Shown here one piece after another: positions 1-6,342 of a stretch of 64,000 nt of DNA (within the stretch, counting starts at the first letter, position 1; the number at the start of each line of letters is the position of its first letter). The position numbers were made by a program, and so were the translations under genes. The notes under the pieces were generated by a model. That model did no database searches, was not told the DNA's origin, and worked only from the letters and a program-made list of their open reading frames with translations. This DNA is from Streptomyces uncialis (GTDB taxonomy: Bacteria; Actinomycetota; Actinomycetes; Streptomycetales; Streptomycetaceae): the NCBI RefSeq assembly GCF_001905345.1, contig NZ_LFBV01000010.1, forward strand, positions 723,238-787,237, written 5' to 3'.

Positions 1-2
1 GG

Positions 3-791
3 CAGACCAAGCAGGTCATCAGCCGGGAGGCGGCCGACACCACCACGTCGGTGCTGCGGAACGTCGTCGAGAACGGTTCGGGACGGGCGGCCCTGGCGGC
101 CGAGCGGCCCGCGGCGGGCAAGACGGGTACCGCCGAGCAGGACAAGGCGGCCTGGTTCGCGGCGTACACCCCCGAGCTGGCGACCGTGGTCTCGGTGATG
201 GGGCAGGACCCGGACTCCGGCAAGCAGCAGCCGCTGTTCGGGGCGCTCGGCGAGCCGCGGATCAGCGGCAGCGGGCCGCCGGCGGAGATCTGGGCGCAGT
301 ACACGAAGGCCGCGCTCGCGGGCACCGAGACCCAGGAGTTCGAGCTGCGGGTGCAGGACGGTTCCGACCGGCGGCTGGAGCTGCCCGGTACGGAGCCCAG
401 CGGTACGCCCGACAGCACGGACGGTTCGCCCGACCCGGGCAGCAGCAGCCCGAGCGGCGACGACGGGGAGCAGGAGCAGCCCGGCGGTTCCGACACCCCG
501 AGCACGACCACCGGCTCCGGTTCGTCCGGCGGCGGCCAGTCGCCGGGGCAGGGGCAGTCGCCCGACCCCGGTGAGGGCGGCGCGGAAGGCACGGTCGAAG
601 GGCAGAGCGGCGGTACCCCGGGTCCGGGTGCCACGGAGGGCACCAGCGGTGACTCCTCCGGGGGCGGCCCCGGCCCCGGCGAGGGCGGTGAGACCGGCGG
701 CGAGGAGACCGGCGGCACGGGCGAGACCACCGGCGAGACCACCGGCACCCCCACCGGCGGAGCCAGCCCCGGCCTCCCCACCACCCAGTAA
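3..791 (+). CDS. Penicillin-binding protein (transpeptidase), 3' part only
   Basis: This is the C-terminal 262 residues of a class A-type penicillin-binding protein, a cell-envelope enzyme that polymerises and cross-links peptidoglycan. The gene enters from the left edge, so its start and any glycosyltransferase domain lie outside the window. The third active-site box of transpeptidases, KTGTAEQ, is visible around fragment residue 40 (base 120), followed by the usual AAWFAAYTPELA-type strand. From about fragment residue 110 to the end the protein is a low-complexity Ser/Pro/Gly/Thr/Glu tail of about 150 residues, common on Streptomyces PBPs and probably extracellular. The family is certain; the subclass is inferred from the tail and motif spacing. 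Confidence 0.9.
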   Translation, partial: QTKQVISREAADTTTSVLRNVVENGSGRAALAAERPAAGKTGTAEQDKAAWFAAYTPELATVVSVMGQDPDSGKQQPLFGALGEPRISGSGPPAEIWAQYTKAALAGTETQEFELRVQDGSDRRLELPGTEPSGTPDSTDGSPDPGSSSPSGDDGEQEQPGGSDTPSTTTGSGSSGGGQSPGQGQSPDPGEGGAEGTVEGQSGGTPGPGATEGTSGDSSGGGPGPGEGGETGGEETGGTGETTGETTGTPTGGASPGLPTTQ

Positions 792-868
792 CCCAGCAGC
801 ACGCAAACCGGTTCCCCGCGCCCCACGAGCGCCCCGCACCCGAAAGCCAACGGGCCGAGGCACCACCT

Positions 869-1318
869 CAGGGGCGCGGGGAACCGCGCGAGCAACCAGG
901 AGCCACCCGCACCCGAACGGAACCCGCAAGGGGCGCAACCAAAGGGGCGCGAGGAACCGCGCACCCCACGAGCGACCGCACAGGAACAAGCACGCCCAGC
1001 CCAGCGAACCCAGGGGCGCGAGGAACCGCGCAACGAGAGCCACCCGCGCCCGAAGAGCGAACCGTAATGGGGCACCACCCAGGGGCGCGAGGAACCGCGC
1101 GAGCAACCAAGGACAACCCGCACCCGAACGGGAACCGCGAGAGGCACCACCCAAGGGGCGCGAGGAACTGCGCACCCACCGAGCGACCGCACAGGAACAA
1201 CCGCGCCCAGCCCAGCGAACCCGCAGGCGCAGGCGAAGGCACCCCACGCACCGAAGAGCTCCTGTGCTGAACGGAGAACGTCCAGCCCAGGAGCTCAGAA
1301 GCGCAAGCGAAGGCGGTC
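869..1318 (+). repeat. Array 1 of a 20-bp core repeat with a ~70-bp period
   Basis: The 525-bp gap between the PBP gene and sugE holds no credible gene. It contains at least five copies of AGGGGCGCGRGGAACYGCGC, near 869, 943, 1012, 1080 and 1154. The stretches between cores resemble one another: phrases such as GAGCGACCGCACAGGAACAA and CGCCCAGCCCAGCGAACC recur. The array ends at about 1299-1318 with GCGCAAGCGAAGGCG, directly abutting the sugE stop codon. Each core can form a small GCGC/GCGC hairpin. Related arrays lie at 8.65-9.35 kb and 29.34-29.69 kb. Confidence 0.85.
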
Positions 1319-1637
1319 AGTGGCCGGACGTGGCCTTCAGACCGACGACCGCGACCAGCAACAGCGCGATGAAGAAGATCCGCGCGGCGGTCGCGGGCTC
1401 ACCCAGCACCAGCATGCCGAGGATCGCCGCCCCACCCGCGCCGATACCGACCCACACCCCGTAGGCCGTCCCGATGGGAAGGGTCTTCGCCGCCTGCGCC
1501 AGCAGGACCATGCTCGCGGCGATCCCGATGATGGTGAACACACTGGGCCACAGCTTCGTGAAGCCCTCGGTGTACTTCATCCCGATCGCCCAGCCGACTT
1601 CGAGCACGCCGGCGATGATGAGCAGAATCCAGGCCAT
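1317..1637 (-). CDS. sugE: SMR-family guanidinium exporter (SugE/Gdx)
   Basis: A 106-residue four-helix membrane protein of the small multidrug resistance family. The invariant membrane glutamate of helix 1 is in the segment LEVGWAIGMKYTEGF (Glu13), as in the Gdx/SugE branch, which exchanges guanidinium for protons across the cytoplasmic membrane as a dual-topology dimer. I chose the ATG at 1637 because GGAGGTG lies just upstream at 1644-1650; a longer reading frame would run through the riboswitch. A guanidine-III riboswitch lies 43 bp upstream, which supports guanidinium rather than generic drug export. It converges on the PBP gene across array 1. Confidence 0.93.
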   Translation of the reverse strand: MAWILLIIAGVLEVGWAIGMKYTEGFTKLWPSVFTIIGIAASMVLLAQAAKTLPIGTAYGVWVGIGAGGAAILGMLVLGEPATAARIFFIALLLVAVVGLKATSGH

Positions 1638-1679
1638 GATCGGCACCTCCGTGGTTTCCATGACGGATGAACAGGGGGT

Positions 1680-1721
1680 GCGTCGTCTTTCCGTGTCCCG
1701 GTACGGCGCGTCTCGTCGGGG
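1680..1721 (-). promoter_or_regulatory. Guanidine-III (ykkC-III) riboswitch upstream of sugE
   Basis: Read on the minus strand, the segment has the small pseudoknotted ykkC-III layout. CCCG (1720-1717) pairs with CGGG (1700-1697) to form P1; the conserved GACGAG follows P1's 5' strand; ACGCGCCGUAC is in the middle; and GACGACGC at the 3' end forms the pseudoknot with one mismatch. Compared with the Thermobifida fusca aptamer as I remember it, P1 is CCCG/CGGG instead of CCGG/CCGG, a compensatory change. GCACC directly after the aptamer could pair with GGUGC overlapping the sugE ribosome binding site, suggesting translational control (inference). Confidence 0.88.
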
Positions 1722-1747
1722 TGGTTGCCACCGTAGCAAAGAACGGG

Positions 1748-1781
1748 AAAGAGGCTGGTGACAGGGGTCACCAGCCTCTTT
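1748..1781 (-). terminator. Hairpin terminator downstream of the groES-like gene
   Basis: A perfect 15-bp inverted repeat (AAAGAGGCTGGTGAC and its complement) with a 4-nt loop, ending in TTT on the minus strand. It lies about 50 bp past the stop of the groES-like gene and just before the sugE leader, so it should separate the two transcripts. Confidence 0.8.
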
Positions 1782-1831
1782 GCCACCGAAAGGTTTTCGC
1801 ACCGGACACCGCGGCCACCAGGGGCCACGGG

Positions 1832-2185
1832 TTACAGGTAGAGCCCGGTCGAGTCCTCGGAGCCCTCGAAACGGTCGGCGGCGACGGCGTGCAGATCGCG
1901 CTCGCGCATCAGGACGTACGCCACACCCCGTACCTCGACCTCGGCGCGGTCCTCCGGGTCGTACAGCACCCGGTCACCGGGCTCGACGGAACGGACGTTC
2001 TGTCCGACCGCGACGACACCGGCCCACGCCAGCCGCCGTCCGACGGCCGCGGTCGCGGGGATCAGGATGCCCCCGCCGGAGCGCCGCTCGCCCTCGGCCG
2101 TGTCCTGCCGTACGAGCACCCGGTCGTGCAGCATCCGGATCGGAAGCTTGTCGGGCGAGGTGTCGAAGTCCTTGTTGGCGCTCAC
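1832..2185 (-). CDS. GroES-like co-chaperonin family protein
   Basis: A 117-residue protein with a GroES/Cpn10 fold. The core runs from about residue 14 (PIRMLHDRVLVRQD) through the Gly-rich mobile-loop region (RRSGGGILIP) to the end of the beta barrel (GDRVLYDPEDRAEVEV). It is longer than classical GroES (about 100 residues) because of an N-terminal extension, and no groEL is adjacent. It is therefore probably the accessory GroES-like protein seen in Streptomyces rather than the main co-chaperonin, and its partner is unknown. The start is a GTG at 2185. A strong terminator follows. Confidence 0.85.
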   Translation of the reverse strand: MSANKDFDTSPDKLPIRMLHDRVLVRQDTAEGERRSGGGILIPATAAVGRRLAWAGVVAVGQNVRSVEPGDRVLYDPEDRAEVEVRGVAYVLMRERDLHAVAADRFEGSEDSTGLYL

Positions 2186-2300
2186 GCCCTGAACCTACCT
2201 GCCCGTGCCCCGGGTACGCCGGTGGGGTGGCCCGTACGTCCGTACGGGCGCTCACGCCCGTCCGGGTGACGCCGGACGCCGGGCCGCCCCGCCGCGGCGG

Positions 2301-2633
2301 TCAGTCGCCCCGCCGGCGCGAACCGCTGTACGCCATCAGTCCCACGAGACCGATGACGACGAGGGCCACCGGGACGACGCGCTCCAGCCGGGGCGCGCCC
2401 TCGTCGGAGACCAGCTGGCCCTTGGCCCGGGAGAGCACCCGGTTGGCGCCGACGTAGACGCGTCCGAGGGTGTTGTCGACGCTCGCCGCGACCTTGGCCT
2501 TGGCGTCCCCGACGATCGTCTTCGGGTGCACCCGTACGCCGATCTCGTCCAGCGTCTCGGCGAGGCGCTGGCGGCGGCGCTCGATGTCCGCCTCGATCTG
2601 CGCCGGGGTCCTGGTATCCGATGTCTCCGGCAC
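2301..2633 (-). CDS. DUF3618 domain membrane-associated protein
   Basis: A 110-residue protein. The N-terminal half holds the DUF3618 signature: TPAQIEADIERRRQRLAETLDEI, a helix predicted to be amphipathic or coiled. A single hydrophobic helix lies near residues 87-103 (VVPVALVVIGLVGLMAYSG), followed by an Arg-rich tail. The GTG start at 2633 is preceded by GGAGG. DUF3618 proteins are small actinobacterial proteins of unknown function, often near other membrane-stress genes. It is transcribed divergently from bcp, so the 227-bp gap should hold both promoters. No function can be assigned. Confidence 0.85.
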   Translation of the reverse strand: MPETSDTRTPAQIEADIERRRQRLAETLDEIGVRVHPKTIVGDAKAKVAASVDNTLGRVYVGANRVLSRAKGQLVSDEGAPRLERVVPVALVVIGLVGLMAYSGSRRRGD

Positions 2634-2860
2634 CGTGCTGCCTCCGTGCTCGTGTCAGGCGTGGGGCGGACGGGGTGCCGTCGCGGTGCTGGCCCGCCGG
2701 GCGCCTCGTCCGTGCTTGCGTGATTCCGTGTTTCCGTCCGGTCGACAGTCTGTCAGCTTCCCGCGCGACCTACCCCACGGCACCCCCATTACGCTCCCTT
2801 GTGTAATCGGCCCCGGGCGCGACCGGCCCGCGGCCCCGCACCCCCGTGAGGAGACCGGCG

Positions 2861-3328
2861 ATGAGTGAGCGACTCCAGCCCGGCGACACCGCCCCCGCCT
2901 TCACCCTGTCCGACGCCGACGGCAACGAGGTCTCGCTGGCCGACCGCAAGGGCCGCAAGGTCATCGTGTACTTCTACCCGGCCGCGCTCACCCCGGGCTG
3001 CACCAAGCAGGCGTGCGACTTCACCGACAACCTCGACTTCCTCGCCGGGCACGGCTACGACGTGATCGGTGTCTCGCCGGACAAGCCGGAGAAGCTGGCG
3101 AAGTTCCGCGACCAGGAGGAGCTGCGGGTCACCCTGCTGGCCGACCCGGACCGTTCGGTGCTGGAGGCGTACGGGGCGTTCGGGGAGAAGAAGCTGTACG
3201 GCAAGACGGTGACGGGGGTCATCCGCTCCACGGTGATCGTCGACGAGGACGGCAAGGTCGAGCGGGCCCTGTACAACGTGAAGGCGACGGGACACGTGGC
3301 CAAAATCATCAAGGACCTCGGTCTGTGA
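2861..3328 (+). CDS. bcp: Thioredoxin-dependent thiol peroxidase (Bcp/PrxQ)
   Basis: A 155-residue cytoplasmic peroxiredoxin of the Bcp/PrxQ class, which reduces H2O2 and organic peroxides using thioredoxin. The peroxidatic Cys47 is in the TPGCTKQAC motif and the resolving Cys52 is five residues later, the atypical 2-Cys arrangement of PrxQ. The ATG at 2861 follows GAGGAG with good spacing; an in-frame ATG 15 bp upstream lacks this site. The length matches the family. It is followed at about 55 bp by tRNA-Leu. Confidence 0.95.
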   Translation: MSERLQPGDTAPAFTLSDADGNEVSLADRKGRKVIVYFYPAALTPGCTKQACDFTDNLDFLAGHGYDVIGVSPDKPEKLAKFRDQEELRVTLLADPDRSVLEAYGAFGEKKLYGKTVTGVIRSTVIVDEDGKVERALYNVKATGHVAKIIKDLGL

Positions 3329-3383
3329 CGTCCCCTGTCCCCTCCGGCGCGCGGCCCGGGGCCATTACGATGGGCGCGCGGAC

Positions 3384-3467
3384 GCGGCCGTGGTGGAACT
3401 GGCAGTCACGCTGGGTTTAGGTCCCAGTGGGGTAACACCCGTGAGGGTTCGAGTCCCTCCGGCCGCA
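3384..3467 (+). tRNA. tRNA-Leu (anticodon TAG)
   Basis: An 84-nt cloverleaf with a class II long variable arm. The acceptor GCGGCCG pairs with CGGCCGC, the anticodon loop TTTAGGT gives anticodon TAG (reading CUA/CUG), and the T-arm is GGGTTCGAGTCCC. The 3' CCA is not fully encoded (ACC then G). A strong terminator follows within 10 bp. Confidence 0.95.
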
Positions 3468-3473
3468 CCGGAC

Positions 3474-3517
3474 GAAGGCCCGGCCTCCCGATCGAGCACC
3501 AGGGAGGCCGGGCCTTC
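3474..3517 (+). terminator. Hairpin terminator after tRNA-Leu
   Basis: A perfect 16-bp inverted repeat, GAAGGCCCGGCCTCCC with its complement, and a 12-nt loop. It lies between tRNA-Leu (+) and the 3' end of rdgB (-) and can serve both strands. Confidence 0.85.
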
Positions 3518-3601
3518 CGGCTGCCGGGGGCCCGGCGCGAACCGGGGGTGTCGCGGGGCCCGGACCGTCGCGGTGGCGGCTCCCGCCTCCCGCCTCCCGC
3601 C

Positions 3602-4204
3602 CTACGGCAGCAGTTCGCGCAGGACGGGGACCAGCGCGCGGAACGCCTTGCCGCGGTGGCTGATGGCGTTCTTCTCGTCGGCGCTGAGCTCGGCGGTGGT
3701 GCGGGTGTCGCCGTCGGGCTGGAGGACCGGGTCGTAGCCGAAGCCGCCCGATCCGGCGGGGACATGGCGCAGGGTGCCCCGCAGCCGTCCCTCGACCACG
3801 CGCTCGGTGCCGTCGGGCAGGGCGAGGGCCGCGGCGCAGGTGAAGTGGGCGGCGCGGTGCGGGGCGTCGATGTCGGAGAGCTGGGCGAGCAGCAGATCGA
3901 GGTTGGCGCGGTCGTCGCCGTGCCGTCCGGCCCAGCGGGCGGAGAAGATGCCGGGGGCGCCGCCGAGTACGTCCACACAGAGGCCGGAGTCGTCGGCGAC
4001 GGCGGGCAGTCCGGTGGCGCGGGCCAGGGCGTGTGCCTTCAGCAGGGCGTTCTCGGCGAAGGTGACGCCGGTTTCCTTGACGTCGGGGATGTCCGGGTAG
4101 GCGTCGGCGCCGACGAGGTCGTGGCCGAGACCTGCGTCGGCGAGGATCGCCCGCAGCTCGGTGAGTTTGCCGGCGTTGCGGGTGGCGAGGATCAGGCGCG
4201 TCAT
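3602..4204 (-). CDS. rdgB: Non-canonical purine NTP pyrophosphatase (RdgB/HAM1)
   Basis: A 200-residue house-cleaning enzyme that hydrolyses dITP, ITP and XTP to the monophosphates, keeping deaminated purines out of DNA and RNA. It begins with the family signature MTRLILATRNAGKLTEL (substrate and metal loop). The catalytic segment AVADDSGLCVDVLGGAPG lies near residues 67-84, GFGYDPVL near 155, and SHRGKAF near the C-terminus. The length is typical. It lies in the same direction as rph, and rdgB-rph adjacency is common in Actinobacteria. Confidence 0.95.
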   Translation of the reverse strand: MTRLILATRNAGKLTELRAILADAGLGHDLVGADAYPDIPDVKETGVTFAENALLKAHALARATGLPAVADDSGLCVDVLGGAPGIFSARWAGRHGDDRANLDLLLAQLSDIDAPHRAAHFTCAAALALPDGTERVVEGRLRGTLRHVPAGSGGFGYDPVLQPDGDTRTTAELSADEKNAISHRGKAFRALVPVLRELLP

Positions 4205-4352
4205 ACCGGGGATTATCCCTGGTGGGACGGTCGCCGCCGGGCGGGGGTGGAGCGGTCCGCGCCGGGCGGGTGCGAGACCGTCCGCCGCCGGGCGGGGGTG
4301 GCCCGCCCGGACCGGGGGGCCGCCGGTCCGGCGGCCCCGGGCGCGTCCGTCG

Positions 4353-4745
4353 TTACGGGGTGCAGACCTTGGTCAGTTCGCCCGCGGCGTCCGTGACGGG
4401 GCTGATGTCGGGAGTGCTGTCGCCGCTCTCGACGGCCTTGCTGACGTTGTCGACGGCCTGGGTGAGGTCGTCGACGGCCTTGCCGAGGTCGGCGTTGTCG
4501 GTGGTGTCGCCGATCTTGTCGAGGTTCTTCTCGATCGAGTCGAGCGACTCCGCGGCCTGCGTCGGGTCGTTCGCGGCGTTCTCGACGGCCTGCTGGAGGT
4601 CGGTGACGCTCTCGGCGATCGTGTCGGCGGTCTGGACGCAGTCCAGGGCCTTGTCCACGGCGCTGCATCCGACGGCGAGCGGAGCGAACAGCGCCGCTCC
4701 GGCGAGAGCGAGTGCGGTGACGGTGCGGCGACGGCGCGCGGCCAT
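4353..4745 (-). CDS. Small secreted, probably lipid-anchored, helical protein
   Basis: A 130-residue protein starting at the ATG at 4745 behind GGGAGGG; a longer frame to 4820 has no better site. The N-terminus RRRRTVTALALAGAALF is a signal peptide followed by LAVGC, a somewhat weak lipobox. The mature part has regularly spaced Asp, Leu and Val residues (DSIEKNLDKIGDTTDNADLG, DDLTQAVDNVSKAVE) and is probably a helical bundle. A late Cys sits in the C-terminal KVCTP. No family is recognised. It lies between rdgB and rph. Confidence 0.7.
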   Translation of the reverse strand: MAARRRRTVTALALAGAALFAPLAVGCSAVDKALDCVQTADTIAESVTDLQQAVENAANDPTQAAESLDSIEKNLDKIGDTTDNADLGKAVDDLTQAVDNVSKAVESGDSTPDISPVTDAAGELTKVCTP

Positions 4746-4989
4746 GTGGAGGTCCCTCCCGAGAGTCCAGGTACGGGCGCGCGGTGCTGTCCGCCCGCCC
4801 GTACTACTAGATACGCGCACGGCCGCCGGTTGGTTGCCCCGTCACGGCAAGACCTGCGGTACGGGCCCGGCGGACCGGCGGGTCCATCGCCGCTCCGGGC
4901 CCTTGGCGGGGACCGGGTCCGCCGCTGCCCCGGGACCCCGAACGGGGCCCCGGCTCACCGCTGTTCCCGGCTCCCGGCCGGGAACCGGC

Positions 4990-5718
4990 TCACTGCTCTT
5001 CCAGGACCTTGCGCTGGAGGGCGGCGAGCTCGTCGCAGCCGCTGACGGCCAGGTCGAGGAGGCCGTTCAGCTCGGTGCGGTCGAAGGGCTCGGCCTCGGC
5101 GGTGCCCTGCACCTCGACGAAGCGGCCGTCGCCGGTGCAGACGACGTTCATGTCGGTGTCGGCGGTGACGTCCTCCTCGTAGCGGAGGTCGAGGAGGGGA
5201 ACGCCGCCGACGATACCGACGGACACGGCGGAGACCGTGCCGGTCAGCGGCTGGCGTCCGGCGCGTACCAGCTTGCGGCCCTTGGCCCAGGTGACCGCGT
5301 CCGCGAGGGCGACGTACGCGCCGGTGATCGCGGCGGTACGGGTGCCTCCGTCGGCCTGGAGGACGTCGCAGTCCAGCACGATGGTGTTCTCGCCGAGGGC
5401 CTTGCAGTCCACGACGGCGCGCAGGGAGCGGCCGATGAGCCGGGAGATCTCATGGGTGCGGCCACCGATCCGGCCCCGGACGGACTCGCGGTCGCCGCGG
5501 GTGTTGGTGGAGCGCGGCAGCATCGAGTACTCGGCGGTCACCCAGCCCTCGCCGCTGCCCTTGCGCCAGCGGGGCACGCCCTCGGTGACGGAGGCGGTGC
5601 AGAAGACCTTGGTGTCGCCGAAGGAGACGAGGACGGAGCCCTCGGCGTGCTTGCTCCATCCGCGTTCGATGGTGACGGGGCGGAGCTGTTCGGGGGTGCG
5701 GCCGTCGATACGAGACAT
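4990..5718 (-). CDS. rph: Ribonuclease PH
   Basis: A 242-residue phosphorolytic 3'-5' exoribonuclease that trims tRNA 3' ends using phosphate and forms a hexameric ring. The RNase PH hallmarks are present: an N-terminal RIDGRTPEQLRPV, the phosphate-site Arg cluster GRTHEISRLIGRSLRAVVD, and the metal-binding LDCDVLQADGGTRTAAITGA. The ATG at 5718 gives the standard N-terminus; the frame stays open to 5766 but that extension is not conserved-looking. Confidence 0.96.
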   Translation of the reverse strand: MSRIDGRTPEQLRPVTIERGWSKHAEGSVLVSFGDTKVFCTASVTEGVPRWRKGSGEGWVTAEYSMLPRSTNTRGDRESVRGRIGGRTHEISRLIGRSLRAVVDCKALGENTIVLDCDVLQADGGTRTAAITGAYVALADAVTWAKGRKLVRAGRQPLTGTVSAVSVGIVGGVPLLDLRYEEDVTADTDMNVVCTGDGRFVEVQGTAEAEPFDRTELNGLLDLAVSGCDELAALQRKVLEEQ

Positions 5719-5802
5719 GCGCCCGACCCTATCGCCCGGCCCATGGCCCCCCGGTCCCGCGTCCACACCGGACCACCCCGCCGTGGACCGGGGGCGGGAG
5801 GC

Positions 5803-5896
5803 GGGTCAGGAACCGTGGCGGGGACCGGGTCAGGAGACGGGCCGGGGCCAGGTCAGGAATCGTGGCCGGGGCCGGGTCAGGAACCGTGGCGGGGGG
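5803..5896. repeat. 24-bp tandem repeat, four copies
   Basis: GGGTCAGGAACCGTGGCGGGGACC-like units recur at 5803, 5827, 5850 and 5874, with one divergent unit. They fill the spacer between rph and the PTS EIIB gene. No coding potential is seen. Confidence 0.75.
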
Positions 5897-5911
5897 CCGC
5901 CGGGCGCGGGG

Positions 5912-6145
5912 TCACATCATGTCCTCGATGTCCGCGGCGATCGGGTCCGCGTCCGTGCCGATGACGACCTGGATCGCGGTTCCCATCTTGACCACCCCGT
6001 GCGCGCCCGCGGCCTTGAGCGCGGCGTCGTCCACCTTGGACGGGTCGATCACCTCGGTGCGCAGCCGGGTGATGCACCCCTCGACCTCCTCGATGTTCTC
6101 GATCCCGCCGAGCCCGGCGACGATCTTCTCAGCCTTGGTGGCCAT
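5912..6145 (-). CDS. nagF: PTS EIIB component, N-acetylglucosamine type
   Basis: A 77-residue EIIB domain of the glucose/GlcNAc PTS family. The phosphorylated Cys24 is in EGCITRLR, preceded by an amphipathic helix (KAEKIVAGLGGIENIEEV) and followed by TEVIDPSKVDDAALKAAGA. It passes phosphate from EIIA to sugar entering through EIIC. In Streptomyces this free-standing EIIB is NagF, serving the GlcNAc permeases NagE1/NagE2. Here it is divergent from the EIIC gene across 197 bp, and only one EIIC gene is present. The symbol rests on family and recalled synteny. Confidence 0.9.
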   Translation of the reverse strand: MATKAEKIVAGLGGIENIEEVEGCITRLRTEVIDPSKVDDAALKAAGAHGVVKMGTAIQVVIGTDADPIAADIEDMM

Positions 6146-6297
6146 GGTGTCTCCCTGCGGTCAGTGAGGAACGGGGACGGACGGGGCGGGCGGGGGCACG
6201 ACGACCTGCCACCGCCATCCGCTTTGTCACGGTAACCCACTGTTGGCCCAACTTCGCGAGCGGTCACTGTGAGCGTGCCGAAGGATGACGATCACGA

Positions 6298-6321
6298 TGT
6301 GCCACCCGACCAGGTGGCACA
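6298..6321 (+). promoter_or_regulatory. Inverted repeat in the EIIC 5' leader
   Basis: TGTGCCACC and its perfect complement GGTGGCACA are separated by CGACCA, just upstream of the GGGAGG ribosome binding site of the EIIC gene. It may be a regulatory hairpin or an operator. A shorter palindrome, GTTGGCCCAAC, is at 6242-6252. Neither matches the DasR consensus well. Confidence 0.5.
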
Positions 6322-6342
6322 CGGCATCCCGGGAGGACGCCC

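Noticed and set aside
869..1180. Possible CRISPR array
   Set aside because: The repeats are regularly spaced at about 70 bp, but the intervening stretches resemble each other rather than being unique, the core is only 20 bp and varies between copies, and there are no cas genes.
571..1464. Long Arg/Pro-rich open frame across the PBP tail and array 1
   Set aside because: The composition is that of out-of-frame GC-rich DNA and it crosses the repeat array and the sugE gene; no ribosome site or recognisable domain.
6146..6342. Canonical DasR site in the PTS intergenic region
   Set aside because: I looked for the GGTCT/AGACC core and found only unrelated palindromes; nothing close enough to call.
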